Shown in pieces: positions 32,430 through 40,840 of a stretch of 64,000 bases of DNA (positions within the stretch are counted from its first letter, which is position 1; each line of letters begins with the position of its first letter). The notes beneath the pieces were generated by a model that searched no databases, was not told the DNA's origin, and saw only the letters and a list, made by a program, of their open reading frames with translations. Both the position numbers and the translations under genes were made by a program. This DNA is from Isoptericola sp. BMS4 (lineage in GTDB: Bacteria; Actinomycetota; Actinomycetes; Actinomycetales; Cellulomonadaceae). The stretch spans positions 2,397,679-2,461,678 of the forward strand of contig NZ_SIRP01000001.1 of NCBI RefSeq assembly GCF_011634835.1, in the 5' to 3' direction.

Positions 32430-32435
32430 TAGATT
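32430..32435 (+). promoter_or_regulatory. -10 element of a probable leaderless promoter (Lrp-type gene)
   Basis: TAGATT, 6 nt before the ATG at 32442. Confidence 0.55.
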
Positions 32436-32441
32436 CGCCCC

Positions 32442-32993
32442 ATGGCACGACGATCACCAGCGGCCGGGGGCGCGGGGCCGGTCCGTCCGAAGGATGTTCG
32501 CCACTTCGACGCCTGGGGGCTGGAACGCCGCACCGCCGCGACGGTGCGGCTCGACGACGTCGACCACCGCCTGCTGGCAGCGCTCGCGGAGGACGCACGC
32601 ATCCCGAACAACGCGCTGGCCGCGAAGGCGGGCATCGCCCCGTCGACCTGCCTGGCGCGGGTGCGGCGACTGCGCGACGAGGGCGTGATCCGCGGCTTCC
32701 ACGCCGACATCGACCCGGCCCGCTCCGGGCACCCGCTGCAGGCGATGATCGCCGTGCAGCTGCGCGGCGAGGCCCGCACCCGCCTGAGCGCCTACCTGCA
32801 GCGCCTCGCCGAGCTTCCCGGCGTGCTGCACGTGTTCCTGCTCGGCGGCGTGCACGACTTCCAGGTGCACGTGGCCGCGCCGGACTCCGACGCCCTGAAC
32901 GAGTTCGTCATCGAGCACCTGTCCACCGACCCGGACGTGGCCCTGACCGAGACGAACCTCATCTTCCAGCACGCCCGCGCGGGCTGGTACTGA
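32442..32993 (+). CDS. Lrp/AsnC-family regulator, probable AldR
   Basis: The 183-residue protein has an N-terminal HTH (LDDVDHRLLAALAEDARIPNNALAAKAGIAPSTCLARVRRLRDEGVIRGFHADIDP) and a C-terminal RAM/AsnC ligand domain (LQAMIAVQLRG, LPGVLHVFLLGGVHDFQVHVAAPD). It carries about 30 extra residues at the N-terminus (KDVRHFDAWGLERR). Position next to divergent ald makes it the likely alanine-responsive activator of alanine dehydrogenase, by analogy with mycobacterial AldR. The leaderless TAGATT hexamer supports the ATG at 32442. Confidence 0.9.
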   Translation: MARRSPAAGGAGPVRPKDVRHFDAWGLERRTAATVRLDDVDHRLLAALAEDARIPNNALAAKAGIAPSTCLARVRRLRDEGVIRGFHADIDPARSGHPLQAMIAVQLRGEARTRLSAYLQRLAELPGVLHVFLLGGVHDFQVHVAAPDSDALNEFVIEHLSTDPDVALTETNLIFQHARAGWY

Positions 32994-33010
32994 CGCGCTG
33001 CCCGCCGGGC

Positions 33011-33048
33011 CGTCGGGTCGTCGGGTCGTCGGGTCGTCGGGTCGTCGG
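33011..33048. repeat. 8-bp tandem repeat (CGTCGGGT), nearly five units
   Basis: Four full CGTCGGGT units and a partial fifth lie between the convergent Lrp-type and hydrolase genes. The array resembles a short minisatellite that could change length by slippage. Confidence 0.85.
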
Positions 33049-33055
33049 AGGACCG

Positions 33056-33946
33056 TCAGCGGCGCGCCGCGAGCCAGGCGTGCAGCTCGGTGGCGAGGCG
33101 CACCGGGGCGTCCAGCTGGATCAGGTGCCCCGCGCCGGGCACCAGACGCACGTCGGCGTCGGGCAGGGCGGCGGCGAGCCGCGCGGCGCGGTCGACGGGG
33201 ATCCAGGTGTCCTGCGTGCCCCACAGCACGCGCGCCGGCACGTCGAGCCGCCCCAGCAGGGGCTCGACCTCGGCGGTGTACCGCTCGTCGGCCTGCGCGA
33301 TCTGACGGTAGAACGCCGCCTGCCCCTGCTCGCCGGTCCACGGCGCCACGAGCGCGGCGAGGTCGTCGGGCCGCAGCCCGCGGTGGCTGGCCGTGGCGAC
33401 GTACGCCTCCAGGGAACCGCGGTGCACCGCGGGCGGCGACGACGCGAACACCGGCGCGTTGTCCCGCACCAGCGAGAAGAACGGCGACCCCCAGGGGCGC
33501 AGCGCCACCACGTCCACCAGGCACAGCGACGCGTAGGCGGCGCCGTGCAGCAGCGCCGCGCGCAGCGACACCGCCCCGCCGTAGTCGTGCGCCACCACGT
33601 GCGGTTGCCCGGTGCCGCGCGCGAGGCCCCAGTGCGCCAGCAGGTCGGCGAACAGCTCCCCCTGGACTCCGAGGTCCACGTCGTGCGCCGGGTCCTTCGA
33701 GGACGCGCCGTAACCGGGCATGTCCCACAGGTGCACGGTGAACTCGCCCGCCAGGGCGCGGGCGTACGGCGCCCACAGCCAGGACGACCACGGCGTGCCG
33801 TGGCAGAACACGAGCGGCGGCCCGGACCCGAACGCCGTCCACGCGACGTCCCGCCCGCGCCAGGAGAACCGCCGGTCCAGGACCACGGTGTCGTCGTGTC
33901 CCACAGGGGTGGCATCGTCGTCGCGCACAGGAGGGGAGTCCGTCAT
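33056..33946 (-). CDS. alpha/beta hydrolase with Asp nucleophile (dehalogenase/epoxide-hydrolase-like)
   Basis: The 296-residue hydrolase has the oxyanion motif VFCHGTPWSSWLW and nucleophile elbow HVVAHDYGGAVSLRAALL. The nucleophile position is Asp instead of Ser, as in haloalkane dehalogenases and epoxide hydrolases. VLWGTQDTWIPVDRAARL supplies an acid-loop Asp and VPGAGHLIQLDAP the catalytic His. The HGTP sequence differs from the HGEP of classical dehalogenases, so the reaction is open. TACGCT 7 nt before the ATG at 33946 supports this start. Confidence 0.82.
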   Translation of the reverse strand: MTDSPPVRDDDATPVGHDDTVVLDRRFSWRGRDVAWTAFGSGPPLVFCHGTPWSSWLWAPYARALAGEFTVHLWDMPGYGASSKDPAHDVDLGVQGELFADLLAHWGLARGTGQPHVVAHDYGGAVSLRAALLHGAAYASLCLVDVVALRPWGSPFFSLVRDNAPVFASSPPAVHRGSLEAYVATASHRGLRPDDLAALVAPWTGEQGQAAFYRQIAQADERYTAEVEPLLGRLDVPARVLWGTQDTWIPVDRAARLAAALPDADVRLVPGAGHLIQLDAPVRLATELHAWLAARR

Positions 33947-33953
33947 GCCCCGC

Positions 33954-33959
33954 AGCGTA
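33954..33959 (-). promoter_or_regulatory. -10 element of a probable leaderless promoter (hydrolase gene)
   Basis: Minus-strand TACGCT, 7 nt before the ATG at 33946. Confidence 0.5.
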
Positions 33960-34004
33960 CGGGCGGGCTCCCACACCGCCGAGCGGCGCGGACAGCGTCG
34001 CGGG

Positions 34005-34493
34005 TCAGGCCGAAGCGCCGACGAGGATCGTCGGCGCGGGCAGCGGGAGCGTCATGAAGACGCTGTGCGGGTCGGCGACGTAGCCGCCGAACGGGCCACA
34101 CTCGGTGAACCCGTGCCGGGCGTACAGGCGCCGCGCGGGGGCGAAGAATTCCTGCGACCCGGTCTCCAGGCTCACCCGCGCGTACCCGCGCTCCGTCGCG
34201 AGGTCGAGCAGGTGGGCCAGCACCGCGGTGGCGACCCCGCGGCCGCGGGCCGCCCGCGCCGTGCGCATCGACTTCAGCTCCCCGAGGCCGGGCCCGGCCT
34301 CGGCCAGGGCGCCGGCCCCCAGCAGCGTCCCGTCCTCGCGCGCCGTGACGAACGTGATCCCGGGCGCGGCCAGGCGGGTGTCGTCCAGCGCGTGCACGGA
34401 CTCCGGGGGAGAGGTCGCGAACATGTCGGCGAGGTGCTCGGTGAGCAGGGCGCGGACGTCCGCGCGGGCGGGGGAGTCGGGGGCGACGATCAC
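34005..34493 (-). CDS. GNAT-family N-acetyltransferase
   Basis: The 162-residue single-domain GNAT has LGAGALAEAGPGLGELKSMRTARAARGRGVATAVLAHLLDLATERGYARVSLETGSQEFFAPARRLYARHGF, carrying the acetyl-CoA pyrophosphate loop RGRGVA. The ETG...A-x-x-LY pattern is like YncA/PhnO-type small-molecule acetyltransferases. The GTG start overlaps no neighbour. It lies 51 nt after the hydrolase ending at 34545 and may be cotranscribed with it. The substrate is not deducible. Confidence 0.88.
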   Translation of the reverse strand: MIVAPDSPARADVRALLTEHLADMFATSPPESVHALDDTRLAAPGITFVTAREDGTLLGAGALAEAGPGLGELKSMRTARAARGRGVATAVLAHLLDLATERGYARVSLETGSQEFFAPARRLYARHGFTECGPFGGYVADPHSVFMTLPLPAPTILVGASA

Positions 34494-34544
34494 CCGCGGA
34501 TCATCCCGCGCCGAGGTGTCGGGCGTGTTTCGTCGCCCGCCGAG

Positions 34545-35360
34545 TCAGGGGGCGTGCACGGCAGGGTCGTCGCGCAGCACGTCGAGCAGGAACGCCTGGA
34601 CGGCGTCGGGGCGCTCCAGCGCGGGCAGGTGCCCGGCCCACGACAGCACGGTCAGCTCCGCGCCCGGCACGGTCGCGGCGACGTGCTCGGCGCACGCGGT
34701 CAGCATGTCCATGTCGTGCGCGCCCGCCACGACGTGCGTCGGCACGTGGATCGCGGCCAGGTCGCCGTCGTCCAGGGGCACGGGGCGCGGACCCGGTTCC
34801 GGGTGCCCGGCGTCGGTCGCGGCGGCGTCGGCGGCGAGCTGGACGTCGAAGGCCCGCCGCTGCATGGCCGCGAGCGCCTCGGCCGCGGCGGGCGTGGCCT
34901 CGGGGCCGAGCCAGGTGTCGACGTTGAGCCGGACGGCTCCGTCGACGTCGCCGGCGGCGAGGAGGCGGTGCTCCTCGGCGTCGAAGGCGTCGGAGTCGGG
35001 GGTGTCGGGCACGCCGGGCGCGGCGGGGCACAGGAGCACGAGCTCGCGCACCCGCTCGGGGTGCGTGGTGACGAGCTCGAGGGCGACCTTGCCGCCGAAC
35101 GAGGCGCCCACGACGACGGCGTCGGGGATGCCCGCGGCGTCGAGGAGCGCGACCAGGTCGCCGGCGTTGGTGTACTCCTCCCCGGCCTGGGCGCCGGCCG
35201 GCAGCGGGGAGTCGCCGAAACCGCGCAGGTCGGGGCGGACGACGCGGAAGGCGTGGGCGAGGGACGGCGCGAGGTCGTCCCACATGCGGCGGTCGGCGAC
35301 CCCCGCGTGCAGCAGGAGCACCGCGGTGCCGTGGCCGTCGTCGTCGTGGGCGAGGATCAT
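34545..35360 (-). CDS. alpha/beta fold hydrolase
   Basis: The 271-residue hydrolase has VLLLHAGVADRRMWDDLAPSLA near the oxyanion hole, PDLRGFGDSPLP, nucleophile elbow VVGASFGGKVALEL (Ser), an acid in VVAGAHDMDMLTAC and catalytic His in LSWAGHLPALERPD. It belongs to the broad esterase/3-oxoadipate-enol-lactonase-like group; no specific substrate is visible. TAGCCT lies 6 nt before the ATG at 35360, and the divergent DinB-like gene has a similar hexamer, giving two face-away leaderless promoters. Confidence 0.85.
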   Translation of the reverse strand: MILAHDDDGHGTAVLLLHAGVADRRMWDDLAPSLAHAFRVVRPDLRGFGDSPLPAGAQAGEEYTNAGDLVALLDAAGIPDAVVVGASFGGKVALELVTTHPERVRELVLLCPAAPGVPDTPDSDAFDAEEHRLLAAGDVDGAVRLNVDTWLGPEATPAAAEALAAMQRRAFDVQLAADAAATDAGHPEPGPRPVPLDDGDLAAIHVPTHVVAGAHDMDMLTACAEHVAATVPGAELTVLSWAGHLPALERPDAVQAFLLDVLRDDPAVHAP

Positions 35361-35366
35361 GGCGTC

Positions 35367-35372
35367 AGGCTA
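35367..35372 (-). promoter_or_regulatory. -10 element of a probable leaderless promoter (hydrolase gene)
   Basis: Minus-strand TAGCCT, 6 nt before the ATG at 35360. Confidence 0.55.
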
Positions 35373-35424
35373 GTCGTTCGGCAGGCGCCGGCAGGCGCAG
35401 GAGACGTGGCACGGGTCCGCGCCG

Positions 35425-35430
35425 TACGCT
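35425..35430 (+). promoter_or_regulatory. -10 element of a probable leaderless promoter (DinB-like gene)
   Basis: TACGCT, 6 nt before the GTG at 35437. Confidence 0.55.
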
Positions 35431-35436
35431 TGCACG

Positions 35437-35988
35437 GTGCCGACCGACCCCGCCGTGCCGACCGACTCCGCGCCCACCGGTCCCGCCGTGCCGACGGACC
35501 CGGGCTCCCTGTCCGCGACGGTGCGTTCCGCGCCGGTCCGCGCGCAGCTCGATGCGTTCCTCGACGAGCACCGTCGTCATCTGGCCGCGTGCCTGGACGG
35601 GCTGAGCGAGGAGGAGGCCTGCCGCCGGTTGGTGCCTTCGCGCACCACGCTGCTGGGGTTGGTCAAGCACGCGACGTTCGTCGAGCAGGTGTGGTTCGAC
35701 GAGGCGATCACCTGCCGTTCGAGGGCCGAGATCGGGATCCCCGCCACGCCGGACGAGTCGTTCGTGCTGGACGACGGTGACACGGTGGCGTCGGTGGGGC
35801 GGGCGTACGAGTCGGTGTGCTCGGCCTCCCGGGCGCGGGTGGCGGGGATCGAGCTGGACGACCTGGTGCACGGCAACCGGCGGGGCCCGATGCCGCTGCG
35901 CTGGGTGTACCTGCACGTGCTGCGCGAGCTGGCGCAGCACGGTGGGCACGCCGACATCCTGCGCGAGCAGGTGCTGGCCGGACGCTGA
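35437..35988 (+). CDS. DinB-family (DUF664) protein
   Basis: The 183-residue protein has a four-helix DinB/YfiT-like core: RAQLDAFLDEHRRHLAACLDGLSEEEACRRLVPS, LLGLVKHATFVEQVWFDEAI with a metal-binding His, and YLHVLRELAQHGGHADILREQV with the second His pair. Such proteins include metal- and thiol-dependent transferases (mycothiol and bacillithiol transferases). The first 25 residues carry an imperfect repeat, VPTDPAVPTDSAPTGPAVPTD, which looks like recent micro-repeat expansion in the coding sequence. GTG 35437 is supported by TACGCT 6 nt upstream. Confidence 0.85.
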   Translation: MPTDPAVPTDSAPTGPAVPTDPGSLSATVRSAPVRAQLDAFLDEHRRHLAACLDGLSEEEACRRLVPSRTTLLGLVKHATFVEQVWFDEAITCRSRAEIGIPATPDESFVLDDGDTVASVGRAYESVCSASRARVAGIELDDLVHGNRRGPMPLRWVYLHVLRELAQHGGHADILREQVLAGR

Positions 35989-36026
35989 GGTGGGAATGCC
36001 GGGCCGCGCGCGTGGTTGACGCCGGT

Positions 36027-37052
36027 GTGAAGCACATCGGATTCCTGTCCTTCGGCCACTGGACGCCGCACCCGTCGTCGGCGACGCGGTCGGCGGCGGA
36101 CGCGTTGACGCAGTCGATCGAGCTGGCCGAGGCGGCCGAGGAGCTGGGTGCGGACGGCGCCTACTTCCGGGTGCACCACTTCGCCCGCCAGCTCGCGTCG
36201 CCGTTCCCGCTGCTGGCCGCGGTGGGGGCGCGCACGAGCCGGATCGAGATCGGCACCGCCGTCATCGACATGCGGTACGAGAACCCCCTGTACATGGCGG
36301 AGGATGCCGGGGCGGCAGATCTCATCGCGGGCGGGCGGTTGCAGCTCGGCATCTCGCGCGGGTCACCCGAGCAGGTGATCGACGGGTTCCGCCACTTCGG
36401 GCACGTGCCGCGCACCGGGGAGTCGGACGCGGACATGGCGCGCCGGCACACGGCCCGCTTCCTGGAGCTGCTGGGCGGCGAGGGGTTCGCCGAGCCGAAC
36501 CCGCGCCCGATGTTCCCCAACCCGCCCGGGCTGCTGCGGGTGGAGCCGCACTCGGACGGGCTGCGCGAGCGCGTGTGGTGGGGCGCGGGCACGCGGGCGA
36601 CGGCGGAGTGGACGGCCGCCCAGGGGATGAACCTCATGAGCTCCACGCTGCTCACGGAGGACACGGGGGTGCCGTTCCACCGGCTGCAGGCCGAGCAGAT
36701 CCAGCGGTACCGCGACGCGTGGGCCCGCACGTGGGGGCCGGACGCCCGCACGCCGCGGGTGTCGGTCTCGCGCAGCGTCTTCCCGATCACGGACGAGCGC
36801 GACCGCGCCTACTTCGGCATGGAGGCCGCCAGCACGGACCAGGTCGGCGTGCTGGAGGGCGTGCGGGCCCGGTTCGGCAAGACGTACGCGGGCGAGGTCG
36901 ACGACGTCGTCGCCGACCTGGGCCGCGACGAGGCGGTGGCCGCCGCGGACACCCTGCTGCTCACGGTGCCGAACCAGCTCGGCGTGGAGTACAACGCGCA
37001 CGTCATGGAGAACGTGGTCGCGCACGTGGCGCCCGCGCTCGGCTGGCGCTGA
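36027..37052 (+). CDS. LLM-class flavin-dependent oxidoreductase
   Basis: The 341-residue bacterial-luciferase-like protein starts KHIGFLSFGHWTPHPSS and has ELAEAAEELGADGAYFRVHHFARQLASPFPLLAAVGARTSRIEIGTAVIDMRYENPLYMAEDAGAADLIAGGRLQLGISRGSPEQVIDGF. This is the (beta/alpha)8 flavin-binding core. Unlike the enzyme at 24752, it has no adjacent flavin reductase. It could use FMNH2 or F420; this cannot be settled from sequence. In-frame GTG codons at 36012 and 36027 are both possible starts, and 36027 matches the conserved N-terminus better. Confidence 0.88.
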   Translation: MKHIGFLSFGHWTPHPSSATRSAADALTQSIELAEAAEELGADGAYFRVHHFARQLASPFPLLAAVGARTSRIEIGTAVIDMRYENPLYMAEDAGAADLIAGGRLQLGISRGSPEQVIDGFRHFGHVPRTGESDADMARRHTARFLELLGGEGFAEPNPRPMFPNPPGLLRVEPHSDGLRERVWWGAGTRATAEWTAAQGMNLMSSTLLTEDTGVPFHRLQAEQIQRYRDAWARTWGPDARTPRVSVSRSVFPITDERDRAYFGMEAASTDQVGVLEGVRARFGKTYAGEVDDVVADLGRDEAVAAADTLLLTVPNQLGVEYNAHVMENVVAHVAPALGWR

Positions 37053-37165
37053 GGCGCCGCCGGCGCACCGGGGCAGCCACCGTGCGCGGTTGCCGGCCCG
37101 GGCCGCCCGGCTAGCGTGGGAGCACCGGGTGTGCCCGCCCGCGGCCACCCGCCGGTGGTGGTCAC

Positions 37166-39880
37166 ATGCCCAGGTACGTCTACCGCTTCGACGAGGGCGG
37201 CAAGGACCAGAAGGACCTGCTCGGCGGCAAGGGCGCCAACCTCGCGGAGATGACGCGCCTCGGCTTGCCCGTGCCGCCCGGGTTCACGATCAGCACGGAC
37301 GCGTGCCGCGAGTTCATGCGCACGGGCCGGGTGCCGCCGTCGGTGCGCGTCGAGGTGACCACCGCGCTGCGGGACGTCGAGGACGCCCTCGGGCGCCGCC
37401 TGGGCGACCCGGACGACCCGCTGCTCGTCTCGGTGCGCTCCGGGGCGAAGTTCTCCATGCCCGGCATGATGGACACGGTACTCAACGTCGGCCTCACCGA
37501 CGCCACCCTGCCGGGCCTGGCGGCCGCCGCCGGCGACGAGCGGTTCGCCTGGGACTCCTACCGCCGCCTCATCCAGATGTTCGGCACCACCGTGCTCGGG
37601 GTCGACGCCGGCCGCTTCACCGCCGCGCTGGAGGCGGCCGAGGCCGCCGCCGGGGCAGGCACCGACGTCGACCTGGACACCGCCGCGCTGCGCGACCTCG
37701 TCGCCACCTTCCGGGACATCGTGCGCGACGCCACGGGCCGCGACTTCCCGCGGGACCCCCGCGAGCAGCTCGACCTGGCCATCGCGGCGGTGTTCGGGTC
37801 CTGGGACACCGAGCGGGCCCGCCTGTACCGGCGCCGCGAGCGCATCGGCCACGACCTCGGCACCGCCGTGAACGTCGTGGCGATGGTGTTCGGCAACCTC
37901 GGAGACGACTCCGGCACCGGGGTGGCGTTCACCCGCGACCCGGCCACGGGCCGTCCCGGCGCCTACGGCGACTACCTGCCCGACGCGCAGGGCGAGGACG
38001 TGGTCGCCGGGGTGCGCAACACCCTCACCCTCGACGACCTGCGCGAGCGCGACCCCGCCTCCCACCGGGCGCTCGAGACCGCGATGCGGCGCCTGGAGAC
38101 GCACTACCGCGACCTGTGCGACATCGAGTTCACGATCGAGCGCGGCCGGCTGTGGCTGCTGCAGACCCGCGTCGGCAAGCGCACCGCCGCGGCCGCGTTC
38201 CGCATCGCCGTCGCCCTGGTCGACGAGGGCCTCATCACGACCGACGAGGCCCTCGCCCGCGTCAGCGGCGACCAGCTCTCCGCCCTGCTGTTCGGGCAGT
38301 TCGACCCGGCCGCCGCCCGCGCCCTGCTCACCCGCGGCGTCGGGGCCTCCCCGGGGGCCGCCGTCGGCGAGATCGCCCTCGACGACGACCGGGCCGTCGC
38401 ACGCGCCGACGCCGGCGCCGACGTGATCCTCGTGCGACGCGAGACCACCCCCGACGACCTCGCGGGCATGATCGCCGCCACCGGCATCCTCACCGCCCGC
38501 GGCGGCAAGACGTCCCACGCCGCCGTCGTCGCCCGCGGCATGGGCACCTGCGCCGTCGTCGGCGCCGAGCAGGTCGAGATCGACACCGCCGCCGGCCAGG
38601 TGCGCGTCGGCGACCGCGTGCTGCACCCCGGCGACGTGATCTCCCTGGACGGCGCCACCGGCGAGGTGTTCGACGGCGCCGTGGCGGTCGTCGACTCACC
38701 CGTCGCCCGGTACGTCGCCGACGGCCTGGACGCCGGGCTCGACGCCGCGGGCGACGACGCCGCCATCGCCGAGCTCGTGCGGGCCGTGCACCGCCTGCTC
38801 ACGCACGCCGACTCCCGGCGCCGCCTGCGGGTGCGCGCCAACGCCGACACCGCCGACGACGCCGCCCGGGCCCGCGCCCGCGGCGCGCAGGGCGTCGGCC
38901 TGTGCCGCACCGAGCACCAGTTCCTCGGCGAGCGCCGCCGCCACCTCGAACGCGTCGTCCTTGCCACCGACGACGCGGAGCGCACCGCCGCCCTGGACGC
39001 CCTGCTGCCGCTGCAGCGCGCCGACTTCGCCGCCCTGCTGGAGGCCACGGACGGCCAGCCGACCACGATCCGGCTGCTCGACCCGCCGCTGCACGAGTTC
39101 CTGCCCGACCTGACGGACCTGTCGGTGCGGGTGGCGCTCGCGGCCGAGCGCGGGCGCCCCGACCCGCACGACGAGCGGCTGCTCGCCGCGGTGCGCCGCA
39201 TGCACGAGACCAACCCGATGCTGGGGCTGCGCGGCGTGCGGCTCGGGCTGACCGTGCCCGGCCTGTTCGCCCTGCAGGTCCGGGCGGTCGCCGAGGCGGC
39301 GCTCGCGCTGCGCCGCGCGGGCCGCGACCCGCGCCCGGAGATCATGGTGCCGCTCGTCGGGTCCGCCCGCGAGCTGCACCTGGTGCGCGCGGAGGTCGAG
39401 CGGGTCCTCGCCGAGGTCTGCGGTCCGGAGCGCCTCGACGTGCCCGTGGGCTGCATGATCGAGCTGCCGCGCGCGGCGCTCACCGCCGCCCGGGTCGCCG
39501 GCGAGGCCGACTTCTTCTCCTTCGGCACCAACGACCTCACCCAGACCACGTGGGGTTTCTCCCGCGACGACGTCGAGGGCGCGTTCTTCGCCACGTACCT
39601 CGACAACGGGGTCCTCACGGTGTCGCCGTTCGAGACGATCGACGCCGACGGTGTGGGCGCGCTCGTGCGCGCGGGCGTCGACGGCGGCCGGTCGGTCAAG
39701 CCGGGGCTGTCCTGCGGCGTGTGCGGCGAGCACGGGGGAGACCCCGAGTCCATCCGGTTCTTCCACGACGTCGGCCTGGACTACGTGTCGTGCTCGCCGT
39801 TCCGCGTCCCGGTGGCGCGCCTGGAGGCCGGGCGGGCCGCAGTGCTGGCACCGGGTGGCGACGCCGACGCGACCGCGTGA
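37166..39880 (+). CDS. ppdK: pyruvate, phosphate dikinase
   Basis: The 904-residue enzyme reversibly makes phosphoenolpyruvate, AMP and PPi from pyruvate, ATP and Pi. The N-terminal ATP-grasp domain has DLLGGKGANLAEMTRLGLPVPPGFTIS, VSVRSGAKFSMPGMMDTVLNVGL and GTGVAFTRDPATG. The swivelling phosphohistidine domain has TARGGKTSHAAVVARGMG (His near 452). The C-terminal PEP/pyruvate barrel has GVGLCRTEHQFL, NPMLGLRGVRLG, SFGTNDLTQTTWGFSRDD and the catalytic Cys in LSCGVCGEHGGDPES (near 850). The gene is monocistronic. TAGCGT at 37112-37117 may be its -10. It could serve gluconeogenesis or PPi-linked glycolysis. Confidence 0.96.
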   Translation: MPRYVYRFDEGGKDQKDLLGGKGANLAEMTRLGLPVPPGFTISTDACREFMRTGRVPPSVRVEVTTALRDVEDALGRRLGDPDDPLLVSVRSGAKFSMPGMMDTVLNVGLTDATLPGLAAAAGDERFAWDSYRRLIQMFGTTVLGVDAGRFTAALEAAEAAAGAGTDVDLDTAALRDLVATFRDIVRDATGRDFPRDPREQLDLAIAAVFGSWDTERARLYRRRERIGHDLGTAVNVVAMVFGNLGDDSGTGVAFTRDPATGRPGAYGDYLPDAQGEDVVAGVRNTLTLDDLRERDPASHRALETAMRRLETHYRDLCDIEFTIERGRLWLLQTRVGKRTAAAAFRIAVALVDEGLITTDEALARVSGDQLSALLFGQFDPAAARALLTRGVGASPGAAVGEIALDDDRAVARADAGADVILVRRETTPDDLAGMIAATGILTARGGKTSHAAVVARGMGTCAVVGAEQVEIDTAAGQVRVGDRVLHPGDVISLDGATGEVFDGAVAVVDSPVARYVADGLDAGLDAAGDDAAIAELVRAVHRLLTHADSRRRLRVRANADTADDAARARARGAQGVGLCRTEHQFLGERRRHLERVVLATDDAERTAALDALLPLQRADFAALLEATDGQPTTIRLLDPPLHEFLPDLTDLSVRVALAAERGRPDPHDERLLAAVRRMHETNPMLGLRGVRLGLTVPGLFALQVRAVAEAALALRRAGRDPRPEIMVPLVGSARELHLVRAEVERVLAEVCGPERLDVPVGCMIELPRAALTAARVAGEADFFSFGTNDLTQTTWGFSRDDVEGAFFATYLDNGVLTVSPFETIDADGVGALVRAGVDGGRSVKPGLSCGVCGEHGGDPESIRFFHDVGLDYVSCSPFRVPVARLEAGRAAVLAPGGDADATA

Positions 39881-39922
39881 CCGTGCCAGCGTGCGTCACC
39901 GCTCGGCCCGCGACGGTGCGGG

Positions 39923-40723
39923 TCAGCCGGGCACGCGGCACAGCACCTCGCCGTGCAGCACGCTGAACCACGCGTCGTCGTCGGCGGCCCACCGCCGCCA
40001 CCCGTCGGCGATCCGCGCCAGATCACTCGTGCTCGCCCGCCCGTCCGCGACGAGCTGGCGGGCGAGCGCCGATCCGGTGACCCGGTCGGCCCACATCCCG
40101 GCCCACCAGGCGCGGTCCTCGGCGGTGGCGAACGTCCAGGTGCTCGAGGTGGCGGTGACGTGCCGCAGCCCGGCCGCGTGCGCCCAGGACAGCAGGCGGC
40201 GTCCCGCGTCCGGCTCGCCGCCGTTGGCCCGCGCCGCCGCCCGGTACAGCGCGAGCCACTCGTCCAGCTCGGGCAGGAGCGGCCACCAGGTGAAGGCGGC
40301 GTAGTCGCTGTCACGAGCCGCCACGAGGCCGCCCGGACGGGTGACGCGCGCCATCTCGCGCAGCGCGAGCACGGGGTCGCTCACGTGCTGGAGCACCTGG
40401 TGCGCGTGCGTCACGTCGTAGGCGCCGTCGGGCAGGCCGAGCGCGTGCACGTCCTGGACGGTGAAGTCGACGGTCACCACGCCGCGCTCGCGGGCGAGGG
40501 ACCGGGACAGGTCCAGCTCGGGCTCGCCGATCTCGGTGGCCGTGACGCGGGCGACGCGTGCCGCCAGGTCGAGGGTGATGGTGCCGGGCCCGGCGCCGAC
40601 GTCCGGGAGCCGTTGGTCGGGGTGCAGGTGGGGCAGCAGGTAGCCCGCCGAGTTCTCGGCCGTGCGCCACCGGTGCGAGCGCAGCACCGACTCGTGGTGG
40701 CCGTGGGTGTAGGTGCCGGTCAT
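39923..40723 (-). CDS. class I SAM-dependent methyltransferase
   Basis: The 266-residue protein has a Rossmann methyltransferase core: LPDVGAGPGTITLDLAARVARVTATEIGEPEL (SAM motif I), VDFTVQDVHALGLPDGAYDVTHAHQVLQHVSDPVLALREMARVTRPGGLVAARDSDY, resembling UbiE/COQ5-type small-molecule methyltransferases. The C-terminal half carries Trp-rich helices (WRRWAADDDAWF). The ATG at 40723 has a GGGAGG ribosome binding site; an upstream in-frame start would add 26 residues. An AT-rich promoter region with a TTGTCT/AGACAA dyad lies upstream. Confidence 0.87.
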   Translation of the reverse strand: MTGTYTHGHHESVLRSHRWRTAENSAGYLLPHLHPDQRLPDVGAGPGTITLDLAARVARVTATEIGEPELDLSRSLARERGVVTVDFTVQDVHALGLPDGAYDVTHAHQVLQHVSDPVLALREMARVTRPGGLVAARDSDYAAFTWWPLLPELDEWLALYRAAARANGGEPDAGRRLLSWAHAAGLRHVTATSSTWTFATAEDRAWWAGMWADRVTGSALARQLVADGRASTSDLARIADGWRRWAADDDAWFSVLHGEVLCRVPG

Positions 40724-40781
40724 GGGTGCCTCCCGGGCGAGGTGGGTCGTGGTCCGGGAAGCCTGTCGCACCGCCGCGCTT

Positions 40782-40801
40782 TTGTCTACGATGAAAGACA
40801 A
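40782..40801. promoter_or_regulatory. AT-rich inverted repeat upstream of the methyltransferase gene
   Basis: TTGTCT and AGACAA lie around an 8-nt spacer, in a short AT-rich patch between the GlxA-type gene and the methyltransferase gene, both on the minus strand. It could be an operator or part of the promoter. Confidence 0.45.
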
Positions 40802-40840
40802 TTCATCCCACTTTATGGACCGCTTGGGGTAGGTGGCAGG

